Program-made: the position numbers and the translations under genes | Shown: positions 44,876 through 56,349 of the stretch, in pieces | How the letters are laid out: the number at the start of each line of letters is the position of its first letter | Numbering within the stretch: the stretch's first letter is position 1 | The notes under the pieces: model-generated | Seen by the model: the letters and a program-made list of their open reading frames with translations, nothing else | What the model was told of the DNA's origin: nothing | Databases searched by the model: none | Source of the DNA: Paracyclopina nana | Taxonomy: Eukaryota > Arthropoda > Copepoda > Cyclopoida > Cyclopettidae | Direction: 5' to 3' | NCBI GenBank assembly: GCA_019096065.1 | Contig: JAGUCH010000010.1 | Coordinates: 124,001 to 188,000, forward strand | DNA length: 64,000 bases

Positions 44876-45253
44876 GGGCGTCCCCATGTTGACTGGTAAG
44901 TCAATTTAAGTAAGGAAGAAAGTTGAGCTTCATCCAGTTCTGTTCTCAGACATTTTCTTAACGGATCCTAACTTTGCTTATCTTTTCGCTCTTTTTGCTT
45001 GCTTAGTTAAGTAAGGTTGGCAAAGTGAACTTGGCTGTACATAAAGCTTTAGCCGATGAATCGCAAATGAAGCTTGCTCTTTTGAGAATAGCAAAGTTAG
45101 CTCATCGGCTGCTGACATCAAGTCAGCAAAGTAGCTAGCTTAACTTTGCTGAAACCAACTGAACTCGACTTGACCAAGCTGAACTCAACTAATCAGGCAA
45201 GGTTACTGTTTCTGCGTGGTAACATCTATAAAAATTCGAATATGGGATCGCCC
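44876..45253 (-). mobile_element. 378-bp MITE, copy 2, inverted relative to copy 1
   Basis: Inverted copy of 44455-44832 with about 43 bp between them. Ends are GGGCGTCCCCATGTTG and AATATGGGATCGCCC; TA follows at 45254-45255 and TA precedes (44872-44873, with two extra bases). Nearly all of the interior matches copy 1 on the opposite strand, so the pair makes an 800-bp palindrome. Confidence 0.9.
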
Positions 45254-45255
45254 TA

Positions 45256-47600
45256 GGAATTAAGAAGGTGTCTCAATTCAAATATGTGCATAGTAGTTAG
45301 TGAAGTAGACCGCCAATTATGAGACCTGAATCGATCATTGTGGTCTAGTGAAATGAATGGAAAATTACTAGTGTTGACCTAGGATGACGGCCAGAAGGCG
45401 TGTTAGAACAAGTGCTTCGGAAATTCCTGGTATCTCACCATTATTTTGTGATGAATGAGGAGCAAGCATGCAATCAGAGGAGCGTACCACCATTTTTGAG
45501 GCTGTACAATATCAGGTCAATCTCGTTCTCAGCCAGATGTGAACCCAAGTTTGCATGAACTCAGCCAGGCAAATTTGACTTGGAAAATATTTTCCAAAAA
45601 GAAACACTAGTTTTACCAATAATTATTGCGAAACTCTTAATGCTTGAAAATATGCCTTGCTTTGCTTATTTGCTTAAGCTGAGGGCTGAGAATGATCCTT
45701 TTCATAATGCAGAAAAAATGGGAGCTCACTGATGCGTTTTCATTCCTGGAACTCTTACAGGTAATTTTCCCCTAGGTGAAAAAGAACCAAATTATAATTT
45801 TTTCTTTAGTTTTGCACTGATATGTGCAACTGCTCATGCAAAGCTATAAGGAAATTTATGGCTTTTAGTTTAGCCTTTACAATTATAGCAGATACAGTTG
45901 GAGATTTGTGGCTACAAATTTGGCTATAAGTTTTGTGGGCACTTTAATTACTGCTGGTTGCTGTAAATTGCTCAGAGTATCTGCGAGCAACACCCAAAGT
46001 TCATTGATCATCCAAGAAGACATCCAACCAGCTTCCAACCTTATAAGAAGCCACCGCAACAATAGAACACTGTGGACTTGAACGTGGCTTAAAACGACGT
46101 CTAAACCTTTTTTTAAAGTTGAAGAGCGGTGAAAACATGGACAGAAGATTTGTAACTTCACCCATTGCTTGCAAAGCCTCAAGAGAGGATGCAAATTAAA
46201 GTCACACATATTTTTCCAAAAACTAGTTTTTTAAAAGGACTCGCTTACCCCGCTGTGACTCAAGGCAAAAGCGGTATTAGATGATAATGCTTTTATTGAT
46301 AGTCTTGAGGGGTCAAAATGAGCGATGAATTGACGGAAAAAGAGAAAATCATGGGAAGAGCAATTAGAAAAAAACATTCAAAACAGCTGTTTTTTTTCAT
46401 TCGAAAAAAATTGGCCCCTCAGGGTGATCCAGTGCAATTCAATGCAGTTGGCAGTTTATTTGGGTCCCTTTCGATGGACAATTTTGTAATGTTGTAAAAA
46501 AACAAAATTAGTTTTCGCAGTTTTCTTTCAGATGCTGGTATAAAGAAGGCCGTTTTATGGCAGTTGAATCGTCCACAGCAGGAGGTTGATAAGCCACTAA
46601 GAGGTCAGAAAAACCAAGCAATGACTACGGGGTATCGGTCGACAAATAACCAAAGCGCCGCTCATCTAAAGCACAAAAACTAGTTATTGAACTAATCTTG
46701 GTGGCCAAAAATTGGAATCACTTATGAGGCTTTTCAAGCCTTGGCCAAACTCCCAAATCTGCTGACCATGTTTTCGCCTTTCAACAATTTGCACTTTGCT
46801 CAAATTCAATGGCATTTTGCGTACTTTTTCATATTTTGTTTACTAGCATTTTAAATGACGATATCTTGATTTCAACTACTATATGAGCTTGAAAACAAGC
46901 TACAAACGACCTTTTCAATCGTTAGGTAAATACCCTAAAATTAGTATAACAATTTTGAAGTCTGCTGACTTCATCATAACTTTTATTAATAAATTATGTC
47001 CTTTTTTGAAGTGCATCATTATGAAATTGCTTTTAAAAAGTTAAGATTACTATTTTATAGTATTTTAATTTATAATTTTATGCAGGTGAAATGGGCCTTT
47101 TTTTGGCTGAGTCAGCGTCTTCTACTTTACAGTTTTTGCTGATCAAAGCCCTGGAGTAAAACGAATTTCCTTTTGTCCTCTCCCAGAAGATTTTTCCGTC
47201 AAATCACACGTAAACAAAGTTTAATTTCCTCATTTTCAATTTGCTCATTTGCTGTTATTAATGACTGCACGAGTAAACATGTCATTTGTCATTACTTCCA
47301 CTTATAGTATTTGTGTTTTGTCGATTCCCATGTCAGTTTGTTACAAGTAAGTGGTTTCGCGGATTAATTGTGCAAAGATTAATTGCAAAGTAGAAAGCTC
47401 ATCCCGAAACTTTTCTAATTACCAAGATTTTTCTACACATTTGGCTTTATAAAGTATTTTTCGTGAGAGAAACATTAATTGACCAACTTTTGGTAGACCA
47501 AAAAAACCTAAACTAATTTCATTGAAAAGCCACAAAAAAGCAAATTGAGCAGTGGAAATCAAGTCTTAATAATGATTTGTTTTATGTCATATCTTTGATT
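45256..47600. other. Spacer without recognised gene
   Basis: AT-rich single-copy-looking sequence. A minus-strand frame of 108 codons at 45883-46209 is the longest and shows no recognisable domain. A possible solo MITE terminus (CGCCGCTCATCTAAAG) lies near 46656. Confidence 0.4.
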
Positions 47601-48600
47601 TTGCACAAAAATGCGATTTTTTTTTTGGGGGAAAAAAATGATTTTCTAATAATTTCCTTTTTTTTTTCTTCCCAAATCCTTGCAAAAGCAACATAAAATA
47701 AAAATAATTAAAAAATATTAAAAGTCATTAAAGAAATATAAAAATTAAAAATTATTATAAATATAAAAAATATGAAAAATAAAAAAATATTGAAAAATAT
47801 AAAAAATTGGGTTTTTTTTGGTTTTTTTTAATTTTTTTGGGAAATTGGGCCGGGGTCATTTTTTGTGGCGGCGGCGGCCGGTGGGGATCGGCCCCCCGAG
47901 GCGAGTCTTATAGTTTCAAGTCTGGCTGCGAGATTAAGCTTTGAGATAGGCAATCGAGTCACACCTCAAATGAAAATCCCGACCGAGCGTCAGGAGAAAT
48001 CTCTTTTGGGTACTCTGTTCAATTTGGTCGCCCCGCGGAGAAGCAATCAACTTTGGGCCATGTGCATAAGATAGCATGAGAATTGGCCGGGCAAAATTAC
48101 GATTACATAATCGATCGGCTAACTTCAAACGAAGCCAGAAATGATTAGCAAAAAGAAGCTCAAATTTCAAATAGTCAAAACAGCCCTGAAAAAGCCTCAA
48201 AAAAAGTCAATTTGAAGTCAATTTGAAGTGAAGCCTTTAAAAAAGTCTAAATTCTAAATTTGAAAAACTTTTTTGAAAAACTTGAATCCTTTTTAAAAAA
48301 AGTTGCTGACATTAAAAAATAGACAAATTATGAAGTCTAGTAGCCAAAAATCTTAATTTTTTTAAAAGTATAGAAAGACTACATTTTAAGAACTTTTAGA
48401 ATCCTTTAAAAAGTTGCTGAAATTAAAAAATAGCCAAAAATCTTGAATACTTTTTAGGTAATCAAATAAAAGCTAAAAAGACCCTTTTTCAAGTTTTTTT
48501 TTTTCAAAAATTAAATTAAAATTAATTTTAAGTTGAATTCATTTAAGTTTTTGCAGGAAGGGAAAAAAGTAATTATATTTAGGTTAATTTAGTGCTTTTT
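47601..48600. other. Low-complexity A/T tract and small GC patch
   Basis: 47620-47840 is almost pure A/T with homopolymer runs. It is followed abruptly by a GGCGGCGGCGGCC patch near 47867 and about 200 bp of balanced composition. An open frame there starts only with GTG, not ATG, and shows no known domain. 48190-48540 is again A-rich with TTTGAAAAACTT repeats. Confidence 0.5.
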
Positions 48601-48623
48601 GGAGTGTCATTAATTTTTATAGC

Positions 48624-48637
48624 GCGCCATCTGGTGG
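48624..48637 (-). promoter_or_regulatory. CTCF-like motif (strong match)
   Basis: GCGCCATCTGGTGG on the plus strand reads CCACCAGATGGCGC on the minus strand, a full match to the CTCF core consensus CCASYAGRKGGCRC as I know it. Binding is inferred. Confidence 0.45.
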
Positions 48638-48786
48638 TGTGGCCACTTTATTGGTCTCCGCCCCCTTAGTGGAAAATAAATGCTTGTCTTATTATTATGC
48701 AATCAAGCTGAGATTGGTAGATAGTCATCTTTCTTGGCTTATGCTGGTATGTCAAGTCACGCCCACCTTTTTTGCACCATTTTCAA

Positions 48787-49208
48787 AGGCCCCGTTCATC
48801 TACTATCGACCACCACAAACACTATCTTTTACAATTCAACTTCAGTTTCAGGGACTGAAATCCAATTGGAGTTTTATATAATTGTGCCTTGATTATAAAA
48901 TATTTCATTTTCAATGTTTTCTTCAAAAGCACGTCAAAATACTTCAAAATGTAAAAAGAGCAAAATAGAATTCACTTCAAGTCAGCATAAATGATAAGAT
49001 GTAATTGCTTAACAATATGTGACAATAGATTAAAAATGTAAGTTTATGAATTTTAACTTTCACAAATATTAAACGTTACTTGACGTTTTTGGAAACAAAT
49101 ATCAAGGCAATAATGCTCAATTCTTCATTTTCCCAAGTGACTTTCAGTTTCTCAAACTGATGAAGAATTGGTAAAATGAGCATCTTTTTTGGTAGATGAA
49201 CGCAGCAT
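48787..49208. mobile_element. Candidate 422-bp TAGATGAAC-family element
   Basis: Left end AGGCCCCGTTCATCTACTA (48787) and right end GGTAGATGAACGCAGCAT (to 49208) are family termini in inverted orientation with a mismatch cluster. No clean target duplication (TG follows the right end). Confidence 0.5.
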
Positions 49209-51245
49209 TGCCAAAGAAAACAATTTTGCAATTAACCTGATGAATTTCTCAGCTTCTTTGCGTGCTTCACTTTCATAATAATGATAATAATGGTGGAAAT
49301 TATGAGTGACATGCCTTCACGCCTTCCTACTTCCCATTTCCCATGAACAAATCATAGCAGCATTGTAATATTGAAGAATAAGCCCTGTTTTGGGCTGCTT
49401 AGTTCTTGGTCAAGCCGCTAGATGGCGCTGTGGTCAAAGCGGTGTCGGTGCCAAGGTTTACAGTGTGGATTTATGCAGGTCATTGTTGGTCTGAAGACAA
49501 AAACATGCTAATAATTGTTGCTAGTCACCCCCAGGACATGGCATTGTTGACCATTTCAAAGGCTTCAGAGGTGCCAGAAAAAAGCCGACTTCACGATAAC
49601 TTTGCGCCATTATTGAAGCGTTGAAGCTCTAAAAGAAAAACTGGGAGAGGAAATGAAATTTTGACAGATGACAAGGCTGTGCCATCATGGTGAAATAATG
49701 ATAGCTCACAGATCATTGGCATGTGAAGAACTTGACAAAATGATTGACACATCATCACCATCTTCTTCTTCTCTGGTACAAACTTGGTTTACTCCAAATT
49801 ACCAGCTATAGACCTCGATGGAAAGAAGAAACCAAGCCTTTGAATAGATGTAAAGAAAATGGAGGTTTTCACAGAGGCTTCTGTCTGAGCGTGAGTGGCA
49901 CCAAAATAAATAGAGAAGATCACCAGATTAGCTTTTGAGGATGGGGGGTGGAAAGTAATCATCCTTGACATGTCCATTGAGAATCCTCTTGTTGTTGACA
50001 CATCCTCTCATGTCACCAGCATCACAACAACAACAACAGGGTGCATGTGGTCATAGTGAATCGATAAAATGTGCACTTACATGGGCTCCCCACTCACTTC
50101 TTACCCCTGAAAACGTCCAAAGGCTTTGTCGAGTCGCTCCTTTTCTTTTCATGGCTTGCATGACCTGGTTTATGTAACAAAAAGTCCATTGCATTGGAAA
50201 CTTTTGCTAATAGCTATTGCTGAGAATGGCCCACTGAGCTGTTTGGCATATTAGAAACTTGCAAGAGTCTCCTAGCAAAAAAGCATCTTTCACGCTTCGC
50301 ATCCTACACTGAACCGTTTCATCTGCACCGCTTTAATTAACTGGTATCAAATGGCCTGCATGAATATGCATGCAGCAGTCTTCTCTTAAAAGCATGTCTG
50401 ACTGTGGAAATGGTCAGAAGGGTTTTGCTCAAGTCTCCTGCTGTTGCCAAATGGAATTGAAAAAGCCGGGCTTTAAAAATCCACTGCGGGGTATCCGCTT
50501 GATGATGTAAAGTGTGTCGGCCTAGGGCTGTACATGACTACTACTGAGCTGCGGGAAATTGTAGAAACCATCATCAGGCTACTTCACTTTACTCAAAGTC
50601 AAGCGGCAACCTCTTTTACCAGGCATTATGTTGTATCAGGAACAAAGAAAATGGGTAATTGATGGATTCAGTAGGGTCTCTGACAGCTATAAATGGAACT
50701 TTTATATCTATTTTTCATCTCAACAACCCCTCATATGGTGAAAAATAGGTGGTGAGAAAGAGATTTAAAAATCCGAATTGAAATTGCATTGGCTAGCATT
50801 GTAAAGCATTTAGAGTCGAGAAAATCATCTCTCATTGAACAATGTTAAAATGAACGCTTTAACGAATATGAACATTTCAATTTAAGCTCTAAAAGCCATA
50901 CTTCTTATCAATGGTGTTTTAACTTGTCTACGACAACTTCCTTAATGTAATTCTTTATTTTGCGTTATATAGTTGTAAAGCGCTCAAAAGCAAATGATAA
51001 TGAACAAATCAATGCTCTTTTGATATTTATTTGACCCAAGAAAGTTTCTGAGCCAAACAAATGTATTCACAAGTCATAAGGAATTGAAACCACTTTGTGG
51101 AAAATTTCCAATTAAAAGTGGCGACATGATTTATTTGGTGAAGTATGAAGAAGCTAAATCAAGCAGTTGCTTACTTGTTCAGCTCTCAGCATGAGTCCTG
51201 ATCAATAACACGTAGATTAGTTGTGCTGAGCAAAAACTCAGTCAT
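49209..51245. other. Spacer without recognised gene
   Basis: Mixed AT-rich sequence; open frames of 60-72 codons have no known domains. An ACAACAACAACA run lies near 50026. Includes the CTCF-like word at 49415. Confidence 0.4.
49415..49430 (+). promoter_or_regulatory. CTCF-like motif (strong match)
   Basis: CCGCTAGATGGCGCTG contains TAGATGGCGC, the AGRKGGCRC core of the CTCF consensus. It lies on the opposite strand to the motif at 48624, about 800 bp away. Confidence 0.4.
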
Positions 51246-51246
51246 A

Positions 51247-51421
51247 ATCTTACGTGTTTTCTTGCCCTCGAGCTTTTGCCCCTCCTGCTGTGGGATATGG
51301 AATAATTTCTGCCGTGGACATTTCGAATCTGCCCCCTGCTGAGATTCCAGCTCCACAAAGATTGCATGTTTTACAAGAAGACTTCTTGCAATTCAAACCA
51401 AGACCATTAAGCACAAAATGA
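51247..51421 (+). other. Possible isolated exon of unknown identity (strand uncertain)
   Basis: On the plus strand a pyrimidine-rich stretch ending GCCCTCGAG could be a 3' splice site. It is followed by an open frame without ATG (FAPPAVGYGIISAVDIS … LQEDFLQFKPRPLSTK) ending at TGA 51419-51421, i.e. a last exon. On the minus strand, ATG 51450 opens a frame (MPAKDIDDLTHFVLNG … CKTCNLCGAG) that reaches GAAAACAC|GTAAGATT near 51253, i.e. a first exon. The peptides look unlike array translation, but I recognise neither. At most one is likely real. Confidence 0.25.
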
Positions 51422-52185
51422 GTTAAATCATCGATGTCTTTGGCTGGCATTTCTTTGGCTCAGATACTTCAAGGAGTCAAAGTAATCACAAGTGAGTATC
51501 GATTTCTTTTTCTATTTCTGCTTTCTGCTACTCCGCAACATTAAAGCGTTACTTTTTTAACACTTTTAAAAACGGACGTTAGAACTTAAATTACGTCATG
51601 TTTATTCCTATCGAAAGCATAAGACATTTTAACATAACTTAACCTTTAACTGAGTATTAAGTGCCGCATTGGTATAAGTTGACTTTTTAAGCAAAAATCG
51701 ACTATTATGATGATAAACATTTTGTAATGCGACATGATTTTCCAGCCTCAATTTGCTTTTGGCTGCCAACAAATCTAATTGCTAATAAGAAGAGCCAATA
51801 GCTTGCTCATCTCCGATTTGTTTACCTTTTTTGAAACGGGAGACGGTTGACACGTGTTGCTCAGTATGAGAAGCTGTCCATACATAACATTAAAGTCCTA
51901 TAGGAATCTCCAGCCGAGTTCGATCAGTTATGGTCGTGTGCGCACTGCAAGAGTCCACTGTGGATCAAGTCGGTTGTCTGTCTTGACCACCAAGGAATTG
52001 ACACACACCACCACCATAACTTATCCCCCAATGAGTTCGCGGAAGAAAGGAAAAAAACTAATGGACTTTGACCACTAAAATGGAAAATTCAAAATAAATG
52101 AACAATAAAATTGCTTTCATTTTCAGTTTCAAAATTCAAATAATGAAAAAAGTGGTATAAATATTAGAATTCTTCGTATTAAGTA
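51422..52185. other. Spacer 5' of the first tRNA gene
   Basis: AT-rich with nothing recognised. Two AATAAA hexamers on the plus strand near 52095 and 52106 could serve a plus-strand transcript, if one exists. Confidence 0.35.
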
Positions 52186-52257
52186 TCCGGCATGGTCTAG
52201 GGGTTAGGATAGCTGGCTCTCACCCAGCAGGCCCGGGTTCGATTCCCGGTGCCGGAA
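52186..52257 (+). tRNA. tRNA-Glu (CTC)
   Basis: 72-base tRNA gene without intron. Acceptor stem TCCGGCA pairs perfectly with TGCCGGA, followed by discriminator A. The anticodon arm is GCTGG-CTCTCAC-CCAGC with anticodon CTC, which reads GAG. Box A (TGGTCTAGGGG) and box B (GGTTCGATTCC) are intact. A T-run (TTTTTTTT) starting about four bases downstream is a Pol III terminator. Confidence 0.97.
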
Positions 52258-53159
52258 TCCTTTTTTTTATTTTTTAACATAATTTACAAACATAAGCTAC
52301 TTTAATTCTATTTTTTTCCATTTGTTTTTTACTTTTTGCTCTAGTTTCATTAGTTTTATTTTCTTTTAAAAAAAATATTTTTTTAACTTAAAATGTGACT
52401 TAATTTACAGACATTAGCTAATTTTTCATTATTTTAATTTTATTTTTTTCCAGTTGTTTTTCACTTATTGCCCTAGTTTTTTAACTAGTTTTCACTAGTT
52501 TTTTTTTTAAAAAATATTTGAGTGTTTTTTTTTCCTTTTTTTTGTTAAAACACACCTGTTTTTGCGTCTTGGAATTTCACCCAAAAAAAAAATTACTGCT
52601 CGGCTAACAAATGGCTGGACATTTAGTGTTGCATTACCTAAGCCTCAGAGAAGAAAATTACTTTTGTGGCCAATAATTATTCCCCTTTGGAAATTCCTTT
52701 GGTAACCAAAAAAGGCCAAATTGAATCAAGATTAATTGGGATGATAAGTGAGATTGCATAATGATCATGCACAACAACTTCACTTTTTCGGAAGGTGTAA
52801 TCAGCACCTGAAAATTACAGTGCAATCTTGTCTTTTCACTCAGCCCCAAAAACTCGTTAAATCGCAACTACTTGTTTTCCTTCTCAGTTTCTTCTTATGC
52901 GGCACGCGCGCGGGAAATTTAATTTGCTTAACTACCAACAAATCTTAATGAGGAATTTTTAATTTCGCCAAATCACACCTGCAAATCTGTCTATACGCCC
53001 AATTCTCGAAATTGAGCCAAATCACAAATTTTTTCACTAGTTTTTTTCCAGATCTAAAGATATGCTGGTAAAAATGTTTTTTTTTATAGATTCACTGATT
53101 TTATGTACTATGAAAGCACTACTTTTTAGGTCTAAACAAATTGTTTATGGCCAAAAAGC
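52258..53159. other. Spacer between tRNA-Glu and array
   Basis: T-rich sequence immediately after the tRNA, then ordinary AT-rich DNA. No gene recognised. Confidence 0.4.
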
Positions 53160-53580
53160 ATTTTTTTAATTGAAAGGGATATTTTTGGTTCAAAAGCAAC
53201 TTTAGGTCTAATAGCAATTTTAGGTATAATGCAAAGTTTAGGTCTAACAGCAATTTAGTTTTAAGAGCAAGTTTACGTCTCAAAGGAAGTTTAGGTCTAA
53301 AATCAAGTTTAGGTCTAACAGTAAGTGTAGGTCAAAAAGCAAGTGTAGGTCTAAAATCAAGTGTAGGTCTAAAAGTTAGTGTAGGTGTAAAAGCAAGTTT
53401 AGGTCTAAAAGTAAGTGTAGGTCTAAAAGTAATTTAGAACTAAGAGCAAGTTTAGGTCTAAAAGTTACTTTATGTCTAAAATCAACTTCAGGTCTTAAAA
53501 CAATTTTAGGTCTTTCAGCACAATTGGATCTTCAAGCAACTGTAGAGTTAAAAGCAACTAAAGGTATATAAAATCAATTT
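53160..53580 (+). repeat. 18-bp TTTAGGTCTAAAAGCAAG array, forward
   Basis: Array with the near-palindromic core TTTAGGTCTAAA and an AGCAAG linker. Period is mostly 17-18 bp with variants (GTGTAGGTCTAAAAGTAA). It is the same family as 54190-54800 and 56350-56890. Confidence 0.9.
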
Positions 53581-53986
53581 TGATTAAAAAAAATTAGGCC
53601 CACAAAAAAATCAGTGGCGCCATTGGCATTCAAAAAATATAGTTAGTATATAAAGTAAACATTTATTGTTTAAAACTAGTTAAACTGAGATGGTAAATGG
53701 GAGTTTTCCAAGTTTTGCTAATGGATGTCTGTTGTGGTGAAATTGGTGAACAAATTGACAAGAAGGCTGAAAATTCCAAGAATGTTAAACTTGATGACCG
53801 CAAGACCAATTAAAGGAAATGAGTTTGACCACACATTTTTTGTTCTCTTGGACAAAAGGCAAACAAAGGATAAGTAGAGCCTCGAAAATTATGCTTGAAC
53901 TTGTTCAAAATGGCCAAATTACTGAAAAAGCAAAAAAGAATACAATTTATTTATATTTGAAAAATGTTTCAATTTATCCATCAGCA

Positions 53987-54058
53987 TCCGGCATGGTCTA
54001 GGGGTTAGGATAGCTGGCTCTCACCCAGCAGGCCCGGGTTCGATTCCCGGTGTCGGAA
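53987..54058 (+). tRNA. tRNA-Glu (CTC), second copy
   Basis: Identical to the gene at 52186 except for one base in the 3' acceptor strand (TGTCGGA instead of TGCCGGA), giving a tolerable G-U pair. Anticodon CTC; boxes A and B intact; a T-run follows within about four bases. The 5' flank differs from the first copy. Confidence 0.95.
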
Positions 54059-54144
54059 ACCCTTTTTTTATCTTTTCTGCTAAGTGCTGAGAATTGCCTT
54101 TGGATCTTAATTTGCTGAAATTATTGCTGAACTAAAAACTACTA

Positions 54145-54172
54145 GACCCGGGTTCGATTACCGGTGTCGGAA
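54145..54172 (+). pseudogene. 3' fragment of a tRNA-Glu gene
   Basis: GACCCGGGTTCGATTACCGG followed by TGTCGGAA matches the T-arm and acceptor 3' strand of the gene at 53987, including its T variant, with one C-to-A change in the T stem. The following CTTTATTTATCTTTT also resembles the flank of that gene. So this is a truncated local duplicate without box A. Confidence 0.85.
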
Positions 54173-54189
54173 ACCTTTATTTATCTTTT

Positions 54190-54800
54190 ATGCTTTAAAA
54201 CCCAAAAATGTTACGACTAACATTGCTTTTTAACCTAAAATTGCTCCTAAACCAAAAACTGGATATTAGACCTAAATAGGCTCATAGACCTAAAATTGCT
54301 TTTTGACCTAAATTCTCTCAAAGACCTGAAATTGTTTTTTACCTAATTCCCAATAGATCTAACATTGCTATTAGTGACCTAAATATGCTCAAACGCCAAA
54401 ATTTGCTTTTCACCTTAAATTGCTTTTAGACTGAAATTGCTTTTAGACCCAAAGTTATTTTTAGACCTAAAATTGCTTTTAAACCTGAAATTGCTTAAAT
54501 TACTTTTAGACCTATAATTGCTTGTTAGGCCTAAAATTGCGTTTAGGCCTAAAATTGTTTTAAGGCCTAAAATTGCTTTTAGACCTAAAATTGCTTTAAG
54601 CCCTACAATTGATTTTAGACATATTATTGCGTTTTTGACCTAAAATTGCTTTTAGACCTAAAATTGCTTTTAGACCTAAAATTGCTTTTAGACCTAAAAT
54701 TGCTTCTTAGACCTGAATTTGCTATTAGACCTGAATTTGCTATTAGACCTAAAATTGTTTTTCGGACCTTTTCAACCAAAACTAATCACTTTTGGATCTA
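54190..54800 (-). repeat. 18-bp array, inverted orientation (AGACCTAAAATTGCTTTT)
   Basis: Units AGACCTAAAATTGCTTTT are the reverse complement of the TTTAGGTCTAAAAGCAA array family at 53160 and 56350. A 99-codon plus frame through it is repeat translation. Confidence 0.9.
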
Positions 54801-55189
54801 CAATTATTTTAGACCTTTTAAGAATCTAAAAAATATATCTAATTATCCCATATCAATGGCAATGAAAGGCGGCCACCTACCGGGCTTATTTGAGTGGTGC
54901 ACAAAGGCGCGTGTAATTGTGAGTGGGAGTTTTCCATGGGCATGAAAAAGGGCTCCTGTGTAGCGTGGCGAAAGATCACGAAGGAAATTCGTGGTGGAAT
55001 TCCAAAATGGTGAACTATTCCCACACCGAAGAAGATAAGCATCGACAATTTTCTTCTCGCTTCTTCCATTTCAGACAACATCTATTACACCCATCTTCCA
55101 TTCTTGGCACCACTAAAGAGCCTTGCTCAAGGCGCAGAGATGCATTTGTCAAAATTGTAATTTTGGCAAAATTTGAAAGGTTTTTTTTG
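54801..55189. other. Spacer with weak open frames on both strands
   Basis: Single-copy-looking sequence of balanced composition. Open frames of about 80-110 codons occur on both strands; a minus-strand frame (from ATG 55081) reaches a possible donor CCCG|GTAGGT near 54880. No domain recognised and no strong case for a gene. Confidence 0.3.
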
Positions 55190-55980
55190 GCAGTTTTGAC
55201 AACACCTTATTTGAAAGTTTTTATGGTCAAGTTAGTTAGTTTTAGACAATGTAGTTAGTTTTTGACTATTTTTTGTTAGATTGGGACAAATTCAAGGGAA
55301 TTGACGACATTGAACAATTTTGACCATTTGTTCAGGCAGCTGAAAATTCATAAGTAGACAATTGACAATTTAGACAATTGACAATTTAGACAATTGACAA
55401 TTTAGACAATTTAGACAATTGACAATTTAGACAATTGACAATTTAGACAATTGACAATTTAGACAATTGACAATTTAAACATTTTACAATTGACTATTTA
55501 GACATTTTACAATTGACTATTTAGACATTTTACAATTAACTATTTAGACATTTTACAATTTAGACAATTAACTATTTAGACATTTTACAATTTAGACAAT
55601 TGACAATTTAGATGATTTTGACAATGGACAATTTAGACCAATGACAACTTAGACGATTGACAATTGACCTTTTAGAGAATTTAGACAATTGACCTTTTAG
55701 ACAATTGACAATTTTGACAATTTAGACAATTGACAATTTAGACAATTGACAATTCAGGCATTTGACAATTCAGGCATTTGACAATTCAGGCATTTGACAA
55801 TTTAGACAATTGACAATTAGGACAATTGACAATTTAGGCATTTGACAATTCGGACAATTGACAATTCAGACTATTGACAATTTAGACTATTGACAATTTA
55901 TACAATTGGAAATTGACAATTTAGTCAATGCAGACATTTGACAATTGACAATTTAGACATTTCACAAATTAGTCAATTCA
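55190..55980. repeat. GACAATTGACAATTTA array
   Basis: About 0.65 kb of GACAATTGACAATTTAGACA words with local subtypes (AATTCAGGCATTTGACA near 55750-55800; TTTACAATTGACTATTTAGA near 55480-55560). It lies between two arrays of the TTTAGGTCTAAA family. Confidence 0.9.
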
Positions 55981-56349
55981 CATCAAAGACACTTCAAAGT
56001 CCAGACTATTTGTCCAAAAATTCCTGATCTTTTTTAAAAATAGGATAGAGCAATTTTGTCTTTTTGGGGGATAGGAATAGAGTCTTTTTTCCAGGTTGAG
56101 AAATGATCTCATCTCTAGGCAATCATTGAAGTGAGCTGAGAGAGAGGCTAAAAAGGCAGCAGCACACTTAAGCATGCAACAGGCCATAAATAACAGCCAG
56201 AATCTCACAATAAATTTGGAACCTCCTCACTCTTAGAAATAACCCAACAAAAGTTCTTAAGCATACTTAAGCAACTTATTACAATTGACATTGTTGAAAG
56301 TTTTGTATATTCGAAAGAAAATCAATGACAACTTTAGTTGAACAACTAT
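55981..56349. other. Spacer without recognised content
   Basis: Short non-repetitive sequence; a minus frame at 55978-56208 has no known domain. Confidence 0.4.

Noticed and set aside
47865..48074. 69-codon plus-strand frame starting in a GGC repeat
   Set aside because: The start is GTG, not ATG. No domain, no splice context, and it is next to a homopolymer A/T tract.
54839..55258. Overlapping open frames of 80-111 codons on both strands
   Set aside because: A possible donor exists at one end on the minus strand, but no known motif, no acceptor partner and no bias in favour of either strand.
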